From the IMG/VR virus record IMGVR_UViG_3300025108_000338, positions 1 through 25,931 of that record: a stretch of 25,931 nt of DNA; one strand, written 5' to 3'. The stretch's first letter is position 1, and every line of letters begins with the position of its first letter. The translations under genes were made by a program, and so were the position numbers. Source of the stretch: a virus. The notes beneath the pieces were generated by a model. That model ran no database searches, was not told the DNA's origin, and saw nothing but the letters and a program-made list of their open reading frames with translations. Below are positions 17,601 through 22,697 of this stretch, in pieces.

Positions 17601-17999
17601 GAATACGCTTTATCACCACCTATGTCTTGGATGCAAGATACAGCTGCTTTATTATTTGGTGACAAAAAAGAACGTGACCGTGCTTTCTTTAGTTCTTACC
17701 CTCACCCAGCATTAGCTCCATTACAAATTGTAACACCTCCTATTGGACGTTTTGTAATGCAACCTATAACCGCTATACTAAATCAAGACTTTCAAACCTT
17801 TACTGATTACACTCTATATAGTTACTTTCCTTATGGTAGATTATTTAGAGATGTAAAAAGAACGTACAATAGTCCTGCTATGGCTCCAGATTATTTAACT
17901 GGATTACCTTTACATCAGATACACGAAGCTCGTAGAAGTAAGATAGAAGAACAGGAACTAGTAGATATGGAAGCAGACTATTCTTTATTTGAGGACTAA
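8634..17999 (+). CDS. Giant virion protein with an embedded two-barrel (DPBB) RNA polymerase core
   Basis: This 3121-residue protein ends the late block. Residues 1-330 hold helical, partly hydrophobic segments such as LGHLIGFAPDVVASFFSMG, typical of large marine phage virion proteins. Residues about 860-1450 read like a two-barrel RNA polymerase. The first-barrel candidate runs from T866-D867 through K899-G900 and K914 to SAAK943. The second barrel has R1241-x-P1243, 39 residues before D1280-K-D-A-D1284, the metal-binding D-x-D-x-D loop. MGVIVDAM (M1363) and A1437-D-x-x-x-x-x-K1444 then match the helices after the loop in RDR-type enzymes. The middle (1700-2450) is charged helix. The C-terminus has a hydrophobic helix at about 2975-3000 and aromatic patches. 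It would be packaged, injected and used for early transcription. The glycine usual in DxDGD is alanine here. The polymerase call rests on motifs only. Confidence 0.75.
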   Translation: MNFNNPTLKQLDSLVRQKEIEPQEYFNRLELAYRTNPTSFTEEEVDYIEKQFKKVDIKFNRDMKAADANLLSTMNQFTSGLVEGFTTLGWAEEPDTTAESIANKLGHLIGFAPDVVASFFSMGRYIPIAAAKRAAITGTSVTRAGLSAAADKAPGFLRKEIGPKTFTLQSIPMKVSDYVVEQSKSYLGSSSLVAGGYLSKGIFANKKFRNIGEQGIHLGVALGVSAWKDGPKGMMDSAMHGAAAGALFGTIGNYVNVGKMLQNPKTRKYAENRIKDVAAEVSKDAAKLEGLNMMIKGTLGSVAQGGMSTAQGLPVPEQVYEYLLGAFFGATARSAGFGDRTKFIMKNDYKNYKLGMTEKEAIEVARKDPDFQALEKSDQQYVETYIAKVVAEKFNAHAPIMSNLQQIPEIDAAIKKLGINPDTITQPEFERVFKQVQQDRSAASLPSADSIKINRPVPAEEPLDTIVKKRSKDSLANEVLSNKIDVELSEMIEMTGQRDLNEPKHVIKNRDLELIAKDIREISGAKQGDIGKGIDEINVTITKIAKENNYDLNKVISGIRKTYSRLPSNYFSEAGGNRNRLGSYLKLKKYFDKKTDYEIDLSGDIIDIREIPGQDINGEVLGGDRPANKYNKTFPGDPLKARLVLRKAFVKSGTTNVGPERTVIDTFKRTSGGPLDYVNPGKKVKNSPTEPIADNFTPVVQAKLEAALNEKGLYIYGGSKDNGTLLLHRYPITDIVGQNFFPKTMRDLFFKDLLTNTGVNIKVRDKKTFSNIYYLMVESGLLDPSLQFTQKASSDRLISAVKQYLKEPLYANLQKFNKYSNLAQGADIPLENVDFTNTLSKQNGQFNMVMVKDFTDPMFNNSPSGTDAAVIARKNVFDIIQTKNFRPANNGFLKLVGYKGPEYGENPVGNILLKTGTFRATTAQNKFMVDNNIDFIVPESAAKTQLGLKLHTLNFDKEWSASESLEPFRMKPDELYLNMGVYENDLKINKPAPFQKQILDKINTAQLGPDLSRTLIDDYQQLSQRSYEGNAVETAKFNQVIADITSGRIKELPKDYSFDVNDISINSINDIISRDLTSPLATETIKKILNRGREDYRELMLETTDEVAGNIMGIEVYEVPDILAKLDYNPGILLQPNVKQFVDKALIRYRTARVVQPLIQNSTTGKLGPRDAETFARHPELNDNTFMLGRDFAKNYNVKLPEQYGGEQTLEQAFTKFKDTKNYTQTARNEIGEALEFMLVRSPNSSNGGVRVLSFAGFVDRKGFSVITTSKNDYYLGGADKDADSVSIYQNMPKSFKESFKKYDNEFQITKDVLYNFEKPSEIFKEFVKEVESISPEVDFANLVNTNERINVAKMARRGKQQMGVIVDAMTRMQNIAEVIQARQGVFETNLHSFEMTPDVAAIRLKDTLPGRKGKLSSTEMAKQLQLDSVNVVNLMADSANFTKIEFYNKIINKVWDTYFTVDSVSGKSNISWGKQSYNVKDKRNYFKDTDHLHSLRLIESVHNDFYKMNGDAIKRIERSDYLAESYLNKLGNDIPFYSNIAKAVRETPDFFVDPYKFYFNEAARKNLEISNIDDLGVVRLHISKLRELIKGDKMFKRFGMQDYWTTHIELDKDLKRLTDAEPYHMHEKLMDYQGIFYSMGKSKEFIREAASTGLGSETAEKIVKNVMDTTYNIKGYWHSEVQLRGIGNMQGERVVTVKDMNNIIMRLKDKYKNAYKPETYEQIETLIDSWLLSRDFRSTSSDLLKRAEEDLAIVNKKIRRQVQRLVELGNNSGESVELARYMKTKAAIYNKLRPTLNFAYKSIAIKESNRKTFFKDQYKMLQEITENITQQIKMPEEKINLKKFLEEEIPFDVAEELPDNYDTSNSRTYDTSEGQIKRPKLSDQQQISADAQERYNKQYPNNINNRFKKDTQTVEDKVQTTNDIMNEILPQFDWLKKKLKPNELVTDEADIEIERTRNIISKNPSSISRFEEFFIDLTFRLEGIGRRLNTLTTQDLKMLNNALEERFSAKSIIDKTTGKIIVKPGWIDQMLNYKKISEKLETFEELEYIKAAVPVIDKFGQQKPRTMNIIVPTSTLEYGRKRIDKFDTLQKLMSSGIEAQHNGYYNFLGIDNANLQRHKDLLVEHAWNVNEYQNGQYPSNERSVEAKKRIKAAYNDSTNAITKLKGIKFPWATEGKSEMIDAFTYAKRLASKFEKDLGQINQSYIKSNHKKIRAYLSKQKVKLDLYKNTKQDRLFEGKSKTEIEKMVDSGEMTGVEATSNMEKMFLNSFGLIRKEIVSLMFKKFDLEAAPDRTIFQDFFSVNDFFFIKYHMQIRDRIEMAYPKIDLDRPLNLKQKEIVESFIKREMGKASYAKHIVGDVYRGYMPRMGHYDVAANIPEIQKFMKKQVERKIKEVSKPGNHKMLPLDLRMAVEYKEMTKQEAIRVYKSTLLARFERNAENNATNGSLESEAQVRDLFTRSNYKGYVGEYTASMFKNRSDAFIPFYKKDLDIIKRYKQQLVKAHLTNLAGFSSELLLRNFDKVNKKEKFAENWSRFMRDAFTNMIGMSNYRALNIHGIEKKDQALYKRYIKNKLSRKKMLLSVADKEKILDFEIAIRVNGAEKENILMRANNNIEVAKKEVNNLRMTRAKKLAQDVNVTGKYGSLYHVTSDESAVKFFGGINKLFGGKLFGDLPSVDPNTGAGEADRRNAVLSRIRGLSDLEGRFELLSLLSHPKTAITNVYGGTVNTIADTGWSAFRKANSTKDVLSMMQSMNAEFTFVDATTGAKKKRGFESRQDIDAWLESLGVYDQMFLDMVSLDRNFGKAGVRKFWEEFISRMNKSYKEGQILTKATSEQIEKKTLREVARDLKVDVPIVEFGALPMKWSERKLRGNAFLANYINMRDNVLGPIKEQVPFDSPVLINYALKGVESSQFMYQATFRPNFANTSLGRVLTRFQPYAWNSVGRRLKLYKGARQSEWNRDVLANKKFQRQFTMDLMSLALANIFIASIFEYALSPPMSWMQDTAALLFGDKKERDRAFFSSYPHPALAPLQIVTPPIGRFVMQPITAILNQDFQTFTDYTLYSYFPYGRLFRDVKRTYNSPAMAPDYLTGLPLHQIHEARRSKIEEQELVDMEADYSLFED
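11220..12965 (+). other. Two-barrel RNA polymerase catalytic region within the giant protein (residues 863-1444)
   Basis: This is the part that carries the polymerase-like motifs. The order SGTDAAVIARK, GFLKLVGYKG, ILLKTGTFR and PESAAK parallels the first barrel of RDR/QDE-1 enzymes (TDG, then QIRxGGxKG, then a Lys). LVRSPNSSNGGVRVL followed by LGGADKDADSVSIY parallels their TRNPCLHPGDVRVL and SDLDGDLY strands. The parallel is by eye and from memory of those families. The expected catalytic residues are D1280, D1282 and D1284, with K899/K914/K943 as candidate barrel lysines. Confidence 0.68.
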
Positions 18000-18008
18000 T
18001 ATCTTTTT

Positions 18009-18026
18009 TTCGGTGGCTGAATTTTT
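18009..18026 (+). terminator. Weak candidate terminator after the giant gene
   Basis: TTCGG and CTGAA form a 5-bp stem (one G-U pair) with a TGG loop, followed by five T residues, ten bases after the stop of the giant gene. The stem is short, so termination may be weak or factor-dependent, but it is the only hairpin-plus-T arrangement between the two converging blocks. Confidence 0.3.
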
Positions 18027-18042
18027 ACCTCGCCTCCTCTTT

Positions 18043-18183
18043 ATTATTCCCTCTCCGTTCTTAATTTAACGCCAACCAAATTAAGTACTGCATGTTGCTC
18101 TTTTAGGTGATAACCATTAACCTTGGGCAATGTGGAATTAACCACTCGACTCCTTTTAAGTCGCATTATAGAGAGGGAATAAT
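18043..18183. ncRNA. Candidate structured RNA between the converging gene blocks
   Basis: Bases 18043-18055 (ATTATTCCCTCTC) and 18171-18183 are perfect 13-bp inverted complements enclosing 115 bases with no gene. Inside are hairpins at 18060-18085 (8-bp stem CTTAATTT, 10-base loop), 18132-18145 (GTGG/CCAC) and 18147-18163 (CGACT/AGTCG, 7-base loop). A possible long-range stem pairs 18091-18098 with 18127-18134; it uses two G-U pairs that work only on the + strand. A closing stem around several arms is typical of a folded RNA. The stretch from 18001 to 18227 holds no convincing open reading frame. Strand and class are unknown; it does not match tRNA or tmRNA layout. Confidence 0.4.
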
Positions 18184-18187
18184 TGTC

Positions 18188-18221
18188 AGGACAGATGACA
18201 AGTTAACGAAACATCTGCCCT
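18188..18221 (-). terminator. Hairpin just past the end of the leftward operon
   Basis: Bases 18188-18197 and 18212-18221 pair over ten positions. The one imperfect pair is a G-U on the - strand but a mismatch on the + strand, favouring a - strand RNA. The loop is 14 bases and contains GTTAAC. It begins seven bases past the stop of the last leftward gene (18228). No T-run follows, so it may protect the mRNA 3' end or work with a factor rather than terminate by itself. Confidence 0.35.
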
Positions 18222-18227
18222 ATAATT

Positions 18228-18377
18228 CTAATTAGACTCTTCTTTTTCTCGATATTCTTCAGTAGTAAACTCTCCCCAGTCTTTACAACCAGTACATAAA
18301 GCTATATACATACCTTCTGTTTCTGTTTCTACTGGTTCTGATGCTGGACTACCGTTTGTGCATATAGTACATTCCAT
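18228..18377 (-). CDS. 49-residue four-cysteine (zinc-binding) small protein
   Basis: A short gene read leftward from the ATG at 18377-18375 to TAG at 18230-18228. The product begins MECTICTNGS and later has LCTGCKDWGEF, so two C-x-x-C pairs (C3/C6 and C28/C31) are arranged as in a small zinc ribbon. The rest is acidic. AGAGGAGAC lies upstream, and its ATG shares one base with the stop of the preceding gene, so it is the last gene of the leftward operon. Zinc-ribbon mini-proteins of phages often bind host enzymes or nucleic acid; the target is unknown. Confidence 0.72.
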   Translation of the reverse strand: MECTICTNGSPASEPVETETEGMYIALCTGCKDWGEFTTEEYREKEESN

Positions 18378-18562
18378 TATAAAGTCTCCTCTAGCTCGTT
18401 TACACGATCTAACAACTCTGCTAACACTACGTGTTCTATCTTACTTACAAAAGGTGCTTTCTTATAATTAACTAAAGCAGACTTTAATAGTAATACTTCT
18501 GCAGGATTATAAAACTCTAATACAAATTGTACTTGATCTTCAACTCCTATATATTGGCTCAT
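18377..18562 (-). CDS. Small acidic hypothetical protein
   Basis: This 61-residue protein is read leftward from 18562. GAGGT lies seven bases upstream of the ATG, which overlaps the previous stop (ATGA). The sequence alternates short hydrophobic segments (VQFVLEFYNPAEVLLLKSAL) with acidic helix, and ends with VNELEETL. No family recognised. The overlaps on both sides place it in the replication operon. Confidence 0.6.
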   Translation of the reverse strand: MSQYIGVEDQVQFVLEFYNPAEVLLLKSALVNYKKAPFVSKIEHVVLAELLDRVNELEETL

Positions 18563-18723
18563 TTAGATACCTCACATTCTTTATCATTAACAACATCAAA
18601 AGAATAATCGGTCATGTCATGTTGATCTTCTGATTTTCTAATTACTTCTATGTCTTGTTTATCTTGTTCTTGTAATATTTTTTTAGCTAGTGACATGATA
18701 GCTTGTATTTCTCTTTTATCCAT
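18559..18723 (-). CDS. 54-residue hypothetical protein
   Basis: A short gene read leftward from the ATG at 18723. Its start overlaps the end of the nuclease gene by eight bases, and its TGA at 18561-18559 overlaps the next ATG by four. The product (MDKREIQAIMSLAKKILQEQ...) has an amphipathic N-terminal helix and an acidic tail ending ECEVSK. The ribosome site is weak, so translation is probably coupled to the nuclease gene. No family recognised. Confidence 0.58.
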   Translation of the reverse strand: MDKREIQAIMSLAKKILQEQDKQDIEVIRKSEDQHDMTDYSFDVVNDKECEVSK

Positions 18724-19066
18724 CTTCATTAGATTTCATCTCCTTTTCTATTTTAATTAATCTAATCCATTCTTTATATGGTATTACAGCTAGTGCTTCT
18801 TTGCGATCCATACGTGTAACAACTAAGTCTACATCATCTGCGTGATGTTTAGGATATAACCATTGTGCAATCTTTTTTTTCATTTTAGCTTGGACTGCAT
18901 ATCCTTCAACTAAACAATCAACTTGTTCAGATTTACCTAATGCTTTACCATTGGAGGCATAGGCTCTCTCAGCAGAGAGCCCTTCCTCTTTAGCAATGTT
19001 AACACATTCTCTTTCAAGGTTATTACCACGTATTTTATTTTTATGCGTCATAAACTTTACCATCAT
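18716..19066 (-). CDS. PD-(D/E)XK nuclease, Holliday-junction-resolvase-like
   Basis: This product of up to 116 residues shows the core of the PD-(D/E)XK nuclease fold. An N-terminal helix carries acidic residues (NNLERECVNIAKEEG, E18/E20), then a strand with D50 in SEQVDCLVEG. Ten residues later Q59-A-K61 stands in place of E-x-K (a variant known in this superfamily), followed by a strand VDLVVTRM and a helix. Length and layout suit small phage resolvases or VRR/Hjc-like endonucleases that cut branched DNA. Two starts are possible: M at 19066 (MMVKF, 26-base overlap with the upstream gene) and M at 19051 (MTHKNK, 11-base overlap). Neither has a strong ribosome site, so coupling is likely. 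It lies downstream of the primase-helicase, fitting recombination or concatemer processing. Confidence 0.65.
   Translation of the reverse strand: MMVKFMTHKNKIRGNNLERECVNIAKEEGLSAERAYASNGKALGKSEQVDCLVEGYAVQAKMKKKIAQWLYPKHHADDVDLVVTRMDRKEALAVIPYKEWIRLIKIEKEMKSNEDG
18962..18981 (-). other. GC-rich perfect hairpin inside the nuclease gene
   Basis: GGCTCTCT and AGAGAGCC form an 8-bp perfect stem with a 4-base loop, far more GC-rich than the surrounding DNA. It falls on codons for GLSAERA of the nuclease. It is coding sequence, so the stem may be chance, but on the mRNA it would be among the most stable local structures in this AT-rich operon. Confidence 0.35.
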
Positions 19067-19250
19067 TAACTAAAGTAGTATTCCAACTTCTAAATGTTAA
19101 ATGTATTTGTTTATTATCTATACCCATAAAAATACCACGATGCTTACCTAATTGTTTGGTAACATACCAACCAATATCAAACACACTAAAGCATCTTATT
19201 TTTGTTTGATAAACATTCTTATCACTTTTACTTCTAATTACTTTAAACAT
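19041..19250 (-). CDS. Small hypothetical protein
   Basis: This 69-residue protein is read leftward from the ATG at 19250, with AAAGGAGAGG upstream, one of the better ribosome sites of the operon. The sequence looks beta-rich (strands around VIRSKS, IRCFSVFDIGWYV, GIFMGIDNKQIHLTFR), without recognised motifs. It lies ten bases after the primase-helicase gene and overlaps the nuclease start. Function unknown. Confidence 0.62.
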   Translation of the reverse strand: MFKVIRSKSDKNVYQTKIRCFSVFDIGWYVTKQLGKHRGIFMGIDNKQIHLTFRSWNTTLVNDGKVYDA

Positions 19251-19260
19251 AACCTCTCCT

Positions 19261-21054
19261 TTATATTTCTATTCGTTTAAATGTCATTGTTTCAGGTTGA
19301 AATTCTGTAACAAATTCTAGCTTACCATCGTCTCTTGATTTTTCTGACTGAATAGTTCTATAAACTTCGTTACGATTTCCTTTAAGTACAATAACTTTAT
19401 CAGCTTTTTGTACTACATTAGACGAACCTTTTAATGAATGCAACCCTACAGTACCTTGTGCTGCACTAGCTTTATTCAAATGATGAACAGCAAATATTAA
19501 AGTGTTGTTACGTTGTGCTATTTGTTTTAAAGCATCTATAACTACATTTTGTTTTTGTATTTCACCATCAAATCTATCTACTTGCATTTCGTCTGTTGTA
19601 TCTACAACAAGTATGTTAGGTTGATACTGTGCTACTACTTTCTTAACAGCTTCAATCTCTGGTGCTATAACCATAATTTTAATATGATCTAACATGTCTT
19701 TAGCACTAAAATCTGGATTGCTTTTGTATTGATTTTGTACCCACTCAGCTGTTTGTCCTTTAGCTATCTGAACAAATCGTCTCCAAATTAATATTTCATT
19801 CATTTCTAATGATAGAAACAAAGTATCTTTCTTTGACTGTGTTACTAAGTTTTGTACAAAAGCAGTCTTACCCATACCAGTATCACCACTAAAGACAACT
19901 AGTTCTCCAGGTTTAAACAAGTAATCAGGTCCACCTGGAAATACATCATTAATGTTTACACTACGCTCTGTAAAGTCTTTCATAATGTACTCTGTAAATG
20001 TATCTTCTAATGAATCTACATCTCTAATATCAAGTACATAATCTTTACGTTTAAAGTGTATACATTTTGGATCGCAATATTCCATTAAAATTGCATCGTC
20101 ACAACCATATATATATTGATTGTCGTATACATTCATAACAGTTCTTTCGATTTCTGATGTATTTAATTCATTTTGTGCCCATTTAATCATACCGTTTAAT
20201 GTAACTATGAATGGTATTCCAGCTCTTTTCCAAGAACTTATCATACGCATCATGTTTTTATTTCTTGAACCTTGACTAGGTCCTTCATTAAATATATGCT
20301 GAACACATGTAACTACTGAATTAGTTTCACCGCTTCTAGTTGGTGTGAGACTAGCTGTATTGTTAAGACTTGATATAATAGATGATTGTAAATATGGATC
20401 TATTATAACGTCTTGTGAGTTTAATGTTGCATAGAAGTTTGGTTTTGTTTTAACATATTGATTATAAGATTGCTTTGATTTAGCTATCTTACAAACTTCA
20501 TCATATGATATAGTCCAGATATCTTCTAAAGGTATCCACACTTTATACAAATTAGTCTTTTTATTTAACGACCAATTAGATCTTATGATTCTAGTTTTAT
20601 CATATATGTTATCACCAAAACTAAAATGTTCACTTAGAGTTGCTTTAACTTTAACATGTAAGTTTTTATTAGGTTGAAACCCAAAAATGTTAAGTAACTC
20701 GACATGATAACCGCTACCACTAAACCAAACATTAACGTGGTTGCTATCAATACCAAAATCAAACAACTCATTACAAACATGTCTAAGATAATTTTGTAGA
20801 TTTTCTCCATCAATATCTCCTTTATCCACATCTATAATTATTCTATTAGGATACACTAAACCGTTATATCCTTTAACACTTTTATTAGTTATGACATGTG
20901 TTGTAAACGTATCATCAAACATATAATATGACTTATACATTTCTTTATTAAAAGCATTCTTTTTTTCTAATTCAAGATAATCATTAAATGGTATTATTGT
21001 ATTTCTATTTGATAAACCATCTTGAACTACTTCTACTACTTTGTTATTTTCCAT
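19261..21054 (-). CDS. Primase-helicase: archaeo-eukaryotic-type primase fused to an SF4 (DnaB/Twinkle-like) helicase
   Basis: This 597-residue protein combines both replisome engines. Residues about 45-210 carry the archaeo-eukaryotic primase motifs: D75-x-D77 in IIIDVD, S112-x-x-x-x-H117 in FSGSGYHVEL, and a basic strand RIIRSNWSL. Residues about 250-335 resemble a PriCT-type linker, with GSRNKNMM and a cysteine/histidine set (C318, C327, C331, H333) that could bind zinc. Residues 375-597 form the hexameric RecA-like helicase, with Walker A G390-x-x-x-x-G-K396-T, Walker B ILVVD485, and a motif VHHLNK followed by GSSNVVQKAD. It would unwind the fork and make primers. The ATG at 21054 overlaps the preceding gene by 19 bases. 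T7 gp4 uses a TOPRIM primase; here the primase half is of the other superfamily. Confidence 0.85.
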   Translation of the reverse strand: MENNKVVEVVQDGLSNRNTIIPFNDYLELEKKNAFNKEMYKSYYMFDDTFTTHVITNKSVKGYNGLVYPNRIIIDVDKGDIDGENLQNYLRHVCNELFDFGIDSNHVNVWFSGSGYHVELLNIFGFQPNKNLHVKVKATLSEHFSFGDNIYDKTRIIRSNWSLNKKTNLYKVWIPLEDIWTISYDEVCKIAKSKQSYNQYVKTKPNFYATLNSQDVIIDPYLQSSIISSLNNTASLTPTRSGETNSVVTCVQHIFNEGPSQGSRNKNMMRMISSWKRAGIPFIVTLNGMIKWAQNELNTSEIERTVMNVYDNQYIYGCDDAILMEYCDPKCIHFKRKDYVLDIRDVDSLEDTFTEYIMKDFTERSVNINDVFPGGPDYLFKPGELVVFSGDTGMGKTAFVQNLVTQSKKDTLFLSLEMNEILIWRRFVQIAKGQTAEWVQNQYKSNPDFSAKDMLDHIKIMVIAPEIEAVKKVVAQYQPNILVVDTTDEMQVDRFDGEIQKQNVVIDALKQIAQRNNTLIFAVHHLNKASAAQGTVGLHSLKGSSNVVQKADKVIVLKGNRNEVYRTIQSEKSRDDGKLEFVTEFQPETMTFKRIEI

Positions 21055-21290
21055 CCTTTTACTTTCCTATTCGTATGTTCAATTTCTTCTAAACTTATGC
21101 CGTGTGCTTTTAAAGAATTACTTTCACGTATCTTTCTAAATGCCCTAGCATAAGTACTTGCAGTGTGTAATTTTTGGTGAGCAAGCCTACCATACAATGG
21201 TAAGCTGCTTTCCAAATCGTAACTATAAAACATAGGACTTTTAGCTTTTATACTTTTAATCCAAGCAATTACGATGTCTTGAGCTGTCAT
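21036..21290 (-). CDS. Small basic protein, possible winged-helix DNA-binding protein
   Basis: This 84-residue protein has an N-terminal helix (MTAQDIVIAWIKSIKAK) and a central segment with HTASTYARAFRKIRE that looks like a recognition helix. It ends in a short strand, KGWKITK. The layout resembles small winged-helix proteins, and the product is basic. It shares a base with the stop of the SSB-like gene and overlaps the primase-helicase start by 19. It may help load the helicase or regulate transcription, but I do not recognise the family. Confidence 0.55.
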   Translation of the reverse strand: MTAQDIVIAWIKSIKAKSPMFYSYDLESSLPLYGRLAHQKLHTASTYARAFRKIRESNSLKAHGISLEEIEHTNRKVKGWKITK

Positions 21291-21829
21291 TAAAATGGTA
21301 CCTCTTGACCATCAAACTTCTCTTTGACTTGTTGAACAATAGGATCTTCCTCATTACTTCCTTTATCGAAGTCTTTTGGATAGCCTTTAGATATCTGTTG
21401 ATTAAAACGTGACTCTAATTGCTCTTTACCTTCTGGACTAGACAATACACCCCAAGTATTACGCTTGTATTTACCTGAAGATTTGTATGTTATACAACAA
21501 ACATTCTTACCCATTAAAGATTCTAGTGATTTAGTATCTAAGATACCTGAGTCACTAACATTTAGATCACACTTTGCAGCTACAAACAACGTATTTAAAT
21601 CATCTGGATAAGACAATCCTGTTACTACGCCATTTGTATCTTTATCAAAGTTTTGATTTACAAAACTAGTATAAGTATATCCATTACCAACATCTGTTAG
21701 CTGTACTTTTAAACTCATATCTGTGTATTGTGAATCCATTACTTGAACATCTGTAATAGTAGTATCATTAACGAAATAATTTCTCATTGTTGAACTAGAA
21801 TTACTATGTTTTGTACCATTAATAGCCAT
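21290..21829 (-). CDS. Probable single-stranded DNA-binding protein
   Basis: This 179-residue protein begins with a beta-rich domain (about 15-130), with strands such as ITDVQVMDSQYTDMSLKVQL, as expected for an OB fold. A charged, flexible tail then ends in K-F-D-G-Q-E-V-P-F. Bacterial SSB proteins end in an acidic tip finishing with D-I-P-F, which recruits partner enzymes; the final V-P-F after acidic residues is a close analogue. Its position between the annealing protein and the primase-helicase fits. No strict SSB signature exists in the core, so the call rests on fold pattern, tail and context. Its start shares a base with the upstream stop. Confidence 0.65.
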   Translation of the reverse strand: MAINGTKHSNSSSTMRNYFVNDTTITDVQVMDSQYTDMSLKVQLTDVGNGYTYTSFVNQNFDKDTNGVVTGLSYPDDLNTLFVAAKCDLNVSDSGILDTKSLESLMGKNVCCITYKSSGKYKRNTWGVLSSPEGKEQLESRFNQQISKGYPKDFDKGSNEEDPIVQQVKEKFDGQEVPF

Positions 21830-22092
21830 TACGCCTCCATTCCTGTACGATTATCATTAATATAGTCTTGGTTTTTTTCACTGATAGCATCTTGCATTGA
21901 ATCATTATGATTTTCCATAAACTCTTCTAATGATTTTGTTGTTTGATCTGTATCAATGTAGTTATATCCATACTGACCTTCGTTATATGCTACTCTTACA
22001 AGTAAATAATCACCATGGTCATTACTAATATATTGAATGTCTCCTTCATTCATGTCTGATATTCTGTGCTCACTAGGCAGTTTCTTTGACAT
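21829..22092 (-). CDS. Small acidic hypothetical protein
   Basis: This 87-residue acidic protein starts at 22092 with AGGAAG upstream and overlaps the annealing protein gene by 20 bases. The N-terminal half looks beta-rich (GDIQYISNDHGDYLLVRVAY) and the C-terminal half helical and acidic. It does not end in a di-glycine, so there is no reason to see a ubiquitin-like modifier in it. Its place between recombination genes suggests a DNA-metabolism accessory; no family recognised. Confidence 0.6.
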   Translation of the reverse strand: MSKKLPSEHRISDMNEGDIQYISNDHGDYLLVRVAYNEGQYGYNYIDTDQTTKSLEEFMENHNDSMQDAISEKNQDYINDNRTGMEA

Positions 22093-22648
22093 TTTTACTT
22101 CCTTCCTCTATTTGATTTTGAAAGTAATCTCTGCAAGTATTAACTCTTATTAGTGTATCAAAATACCCATCTTCTCTTTGCTTTAGGTATTTAAGATAAC
22201 TTTCATTACCTATAATATCTTTAGCTTTACTTGCTAACGCATCAAGACCTGTTAGATCTTTTACTTTAACATGAGATTTTGCTTGTGCTGCTTTAGCATT
22301 ATCTACTTCATCTTTAGAAGCTATTGAATAACCTCCACCAAATCCAGCAAATGCTAATGCTCTACCAACTGCAGATGTTTCACAGTTTTCTAATGCTGAT
22401 GTTTTATTAACAAATCCTGTATTGTCACGTTCAGCTGCGTAACCAGTATAATACATGTCAGGATTGTTTTCTTTGTCAGGATATACAGTTGACTTGATTA
22501 AGTATTCATTACATCTTTCACCTGATGGTGTGTCTGTAATATTGTTTACTGATACAAGATGACTTTCTATTGTAGAAGTAGGATATTCTGATAAGAATGC
22601 CTCTACACGATCTTTTACTTCTGTATATTCTTTACCTTTGAACTTCAT
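22073..22648 (-). CDS. Phage recombination protein of the ETSAVGRALA type (probable ssDNA annealing protein)
   Basis: This 191-residue protein holds the hallmark segment ALENCETSAVGRALAFAGFG followed by IASKDEVDNA (about residues 85-115). It occurs in many phage recombination or ssDNA-annealing proteins of the Erf/Sak kind. The N-terminal 80 residues look like beta strands and helices typical of that domain, and the C-terminus is charged helix. It would pair complementary single strands during recombination-dependent replication, working with the SSB-like protein encoded two genes downstream and the nuclease. The ATG at 22648 has AAGGGA upstream. It is the first gene after the promoter near 22700, so it heads the replication operon. 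Confidence 0.68.
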   Translation of the reverse strand: MKFKGKEYTEVKDRVEAFLSEYPTSTIESHLVSVNNITDTPSGERCNEYLIKSTVYPDKENNPDMYYTGYAAERDNTGFVNKTSALENCETSAVGRALAFAGFGGGYSIASKDEVDNAKAAQAKSHVKVKDLTGLDALASKAKDIIGNESYLKYLKQREDGYFDTLIRVNTCRDYFQNQIEEGSKNVKETA

Positions 22649-22697
22649 TTAGTTCCCTTTCGTTTCATGTTCATATTATGCTCTTATTGAGCCCTGT

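Noticed and set aside
8634-17999. Giant protein as an N4-like single-subunit virion RNA polymerase
   Set aside because: I could not find the T7/N4-type palm motifs in order (D-x-x-G-R, R-x3-K-x7-Y-G, H-D-S); the D-x-D-x-D and R-x-P motifs favour the two-barrel class.
18147-18163. Stem-loop with CCTTTTA loop resembling a tRNA-Lys anticodon arm
   Set aside because: The loop lacks T at position 33, and there is no T-arm, D-arm or acceptor stem at tRNA spacing.
18192-18217. GATGA ... GAAA order reminiscent of a hammerhead ribozyme core
   Set aside because: The core needs CTGANGA and here it is CAGATGA; stem II cannot form properly.
20634-20831. 65-codon hydrophobic open frame on the - strand inside the primase-helicase gene
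   Set aside because: Out of frame within conserved primase motifs; hydrophobicity follows from the T-rich codons.
21829-22092. Acidic 87-residue protein as the ubiquitin-like modifier
   Set aside because: No C-terminal glycine pair and no evident beta-grasp pattern; it also lies in a different operon from the E1-JAMM set.
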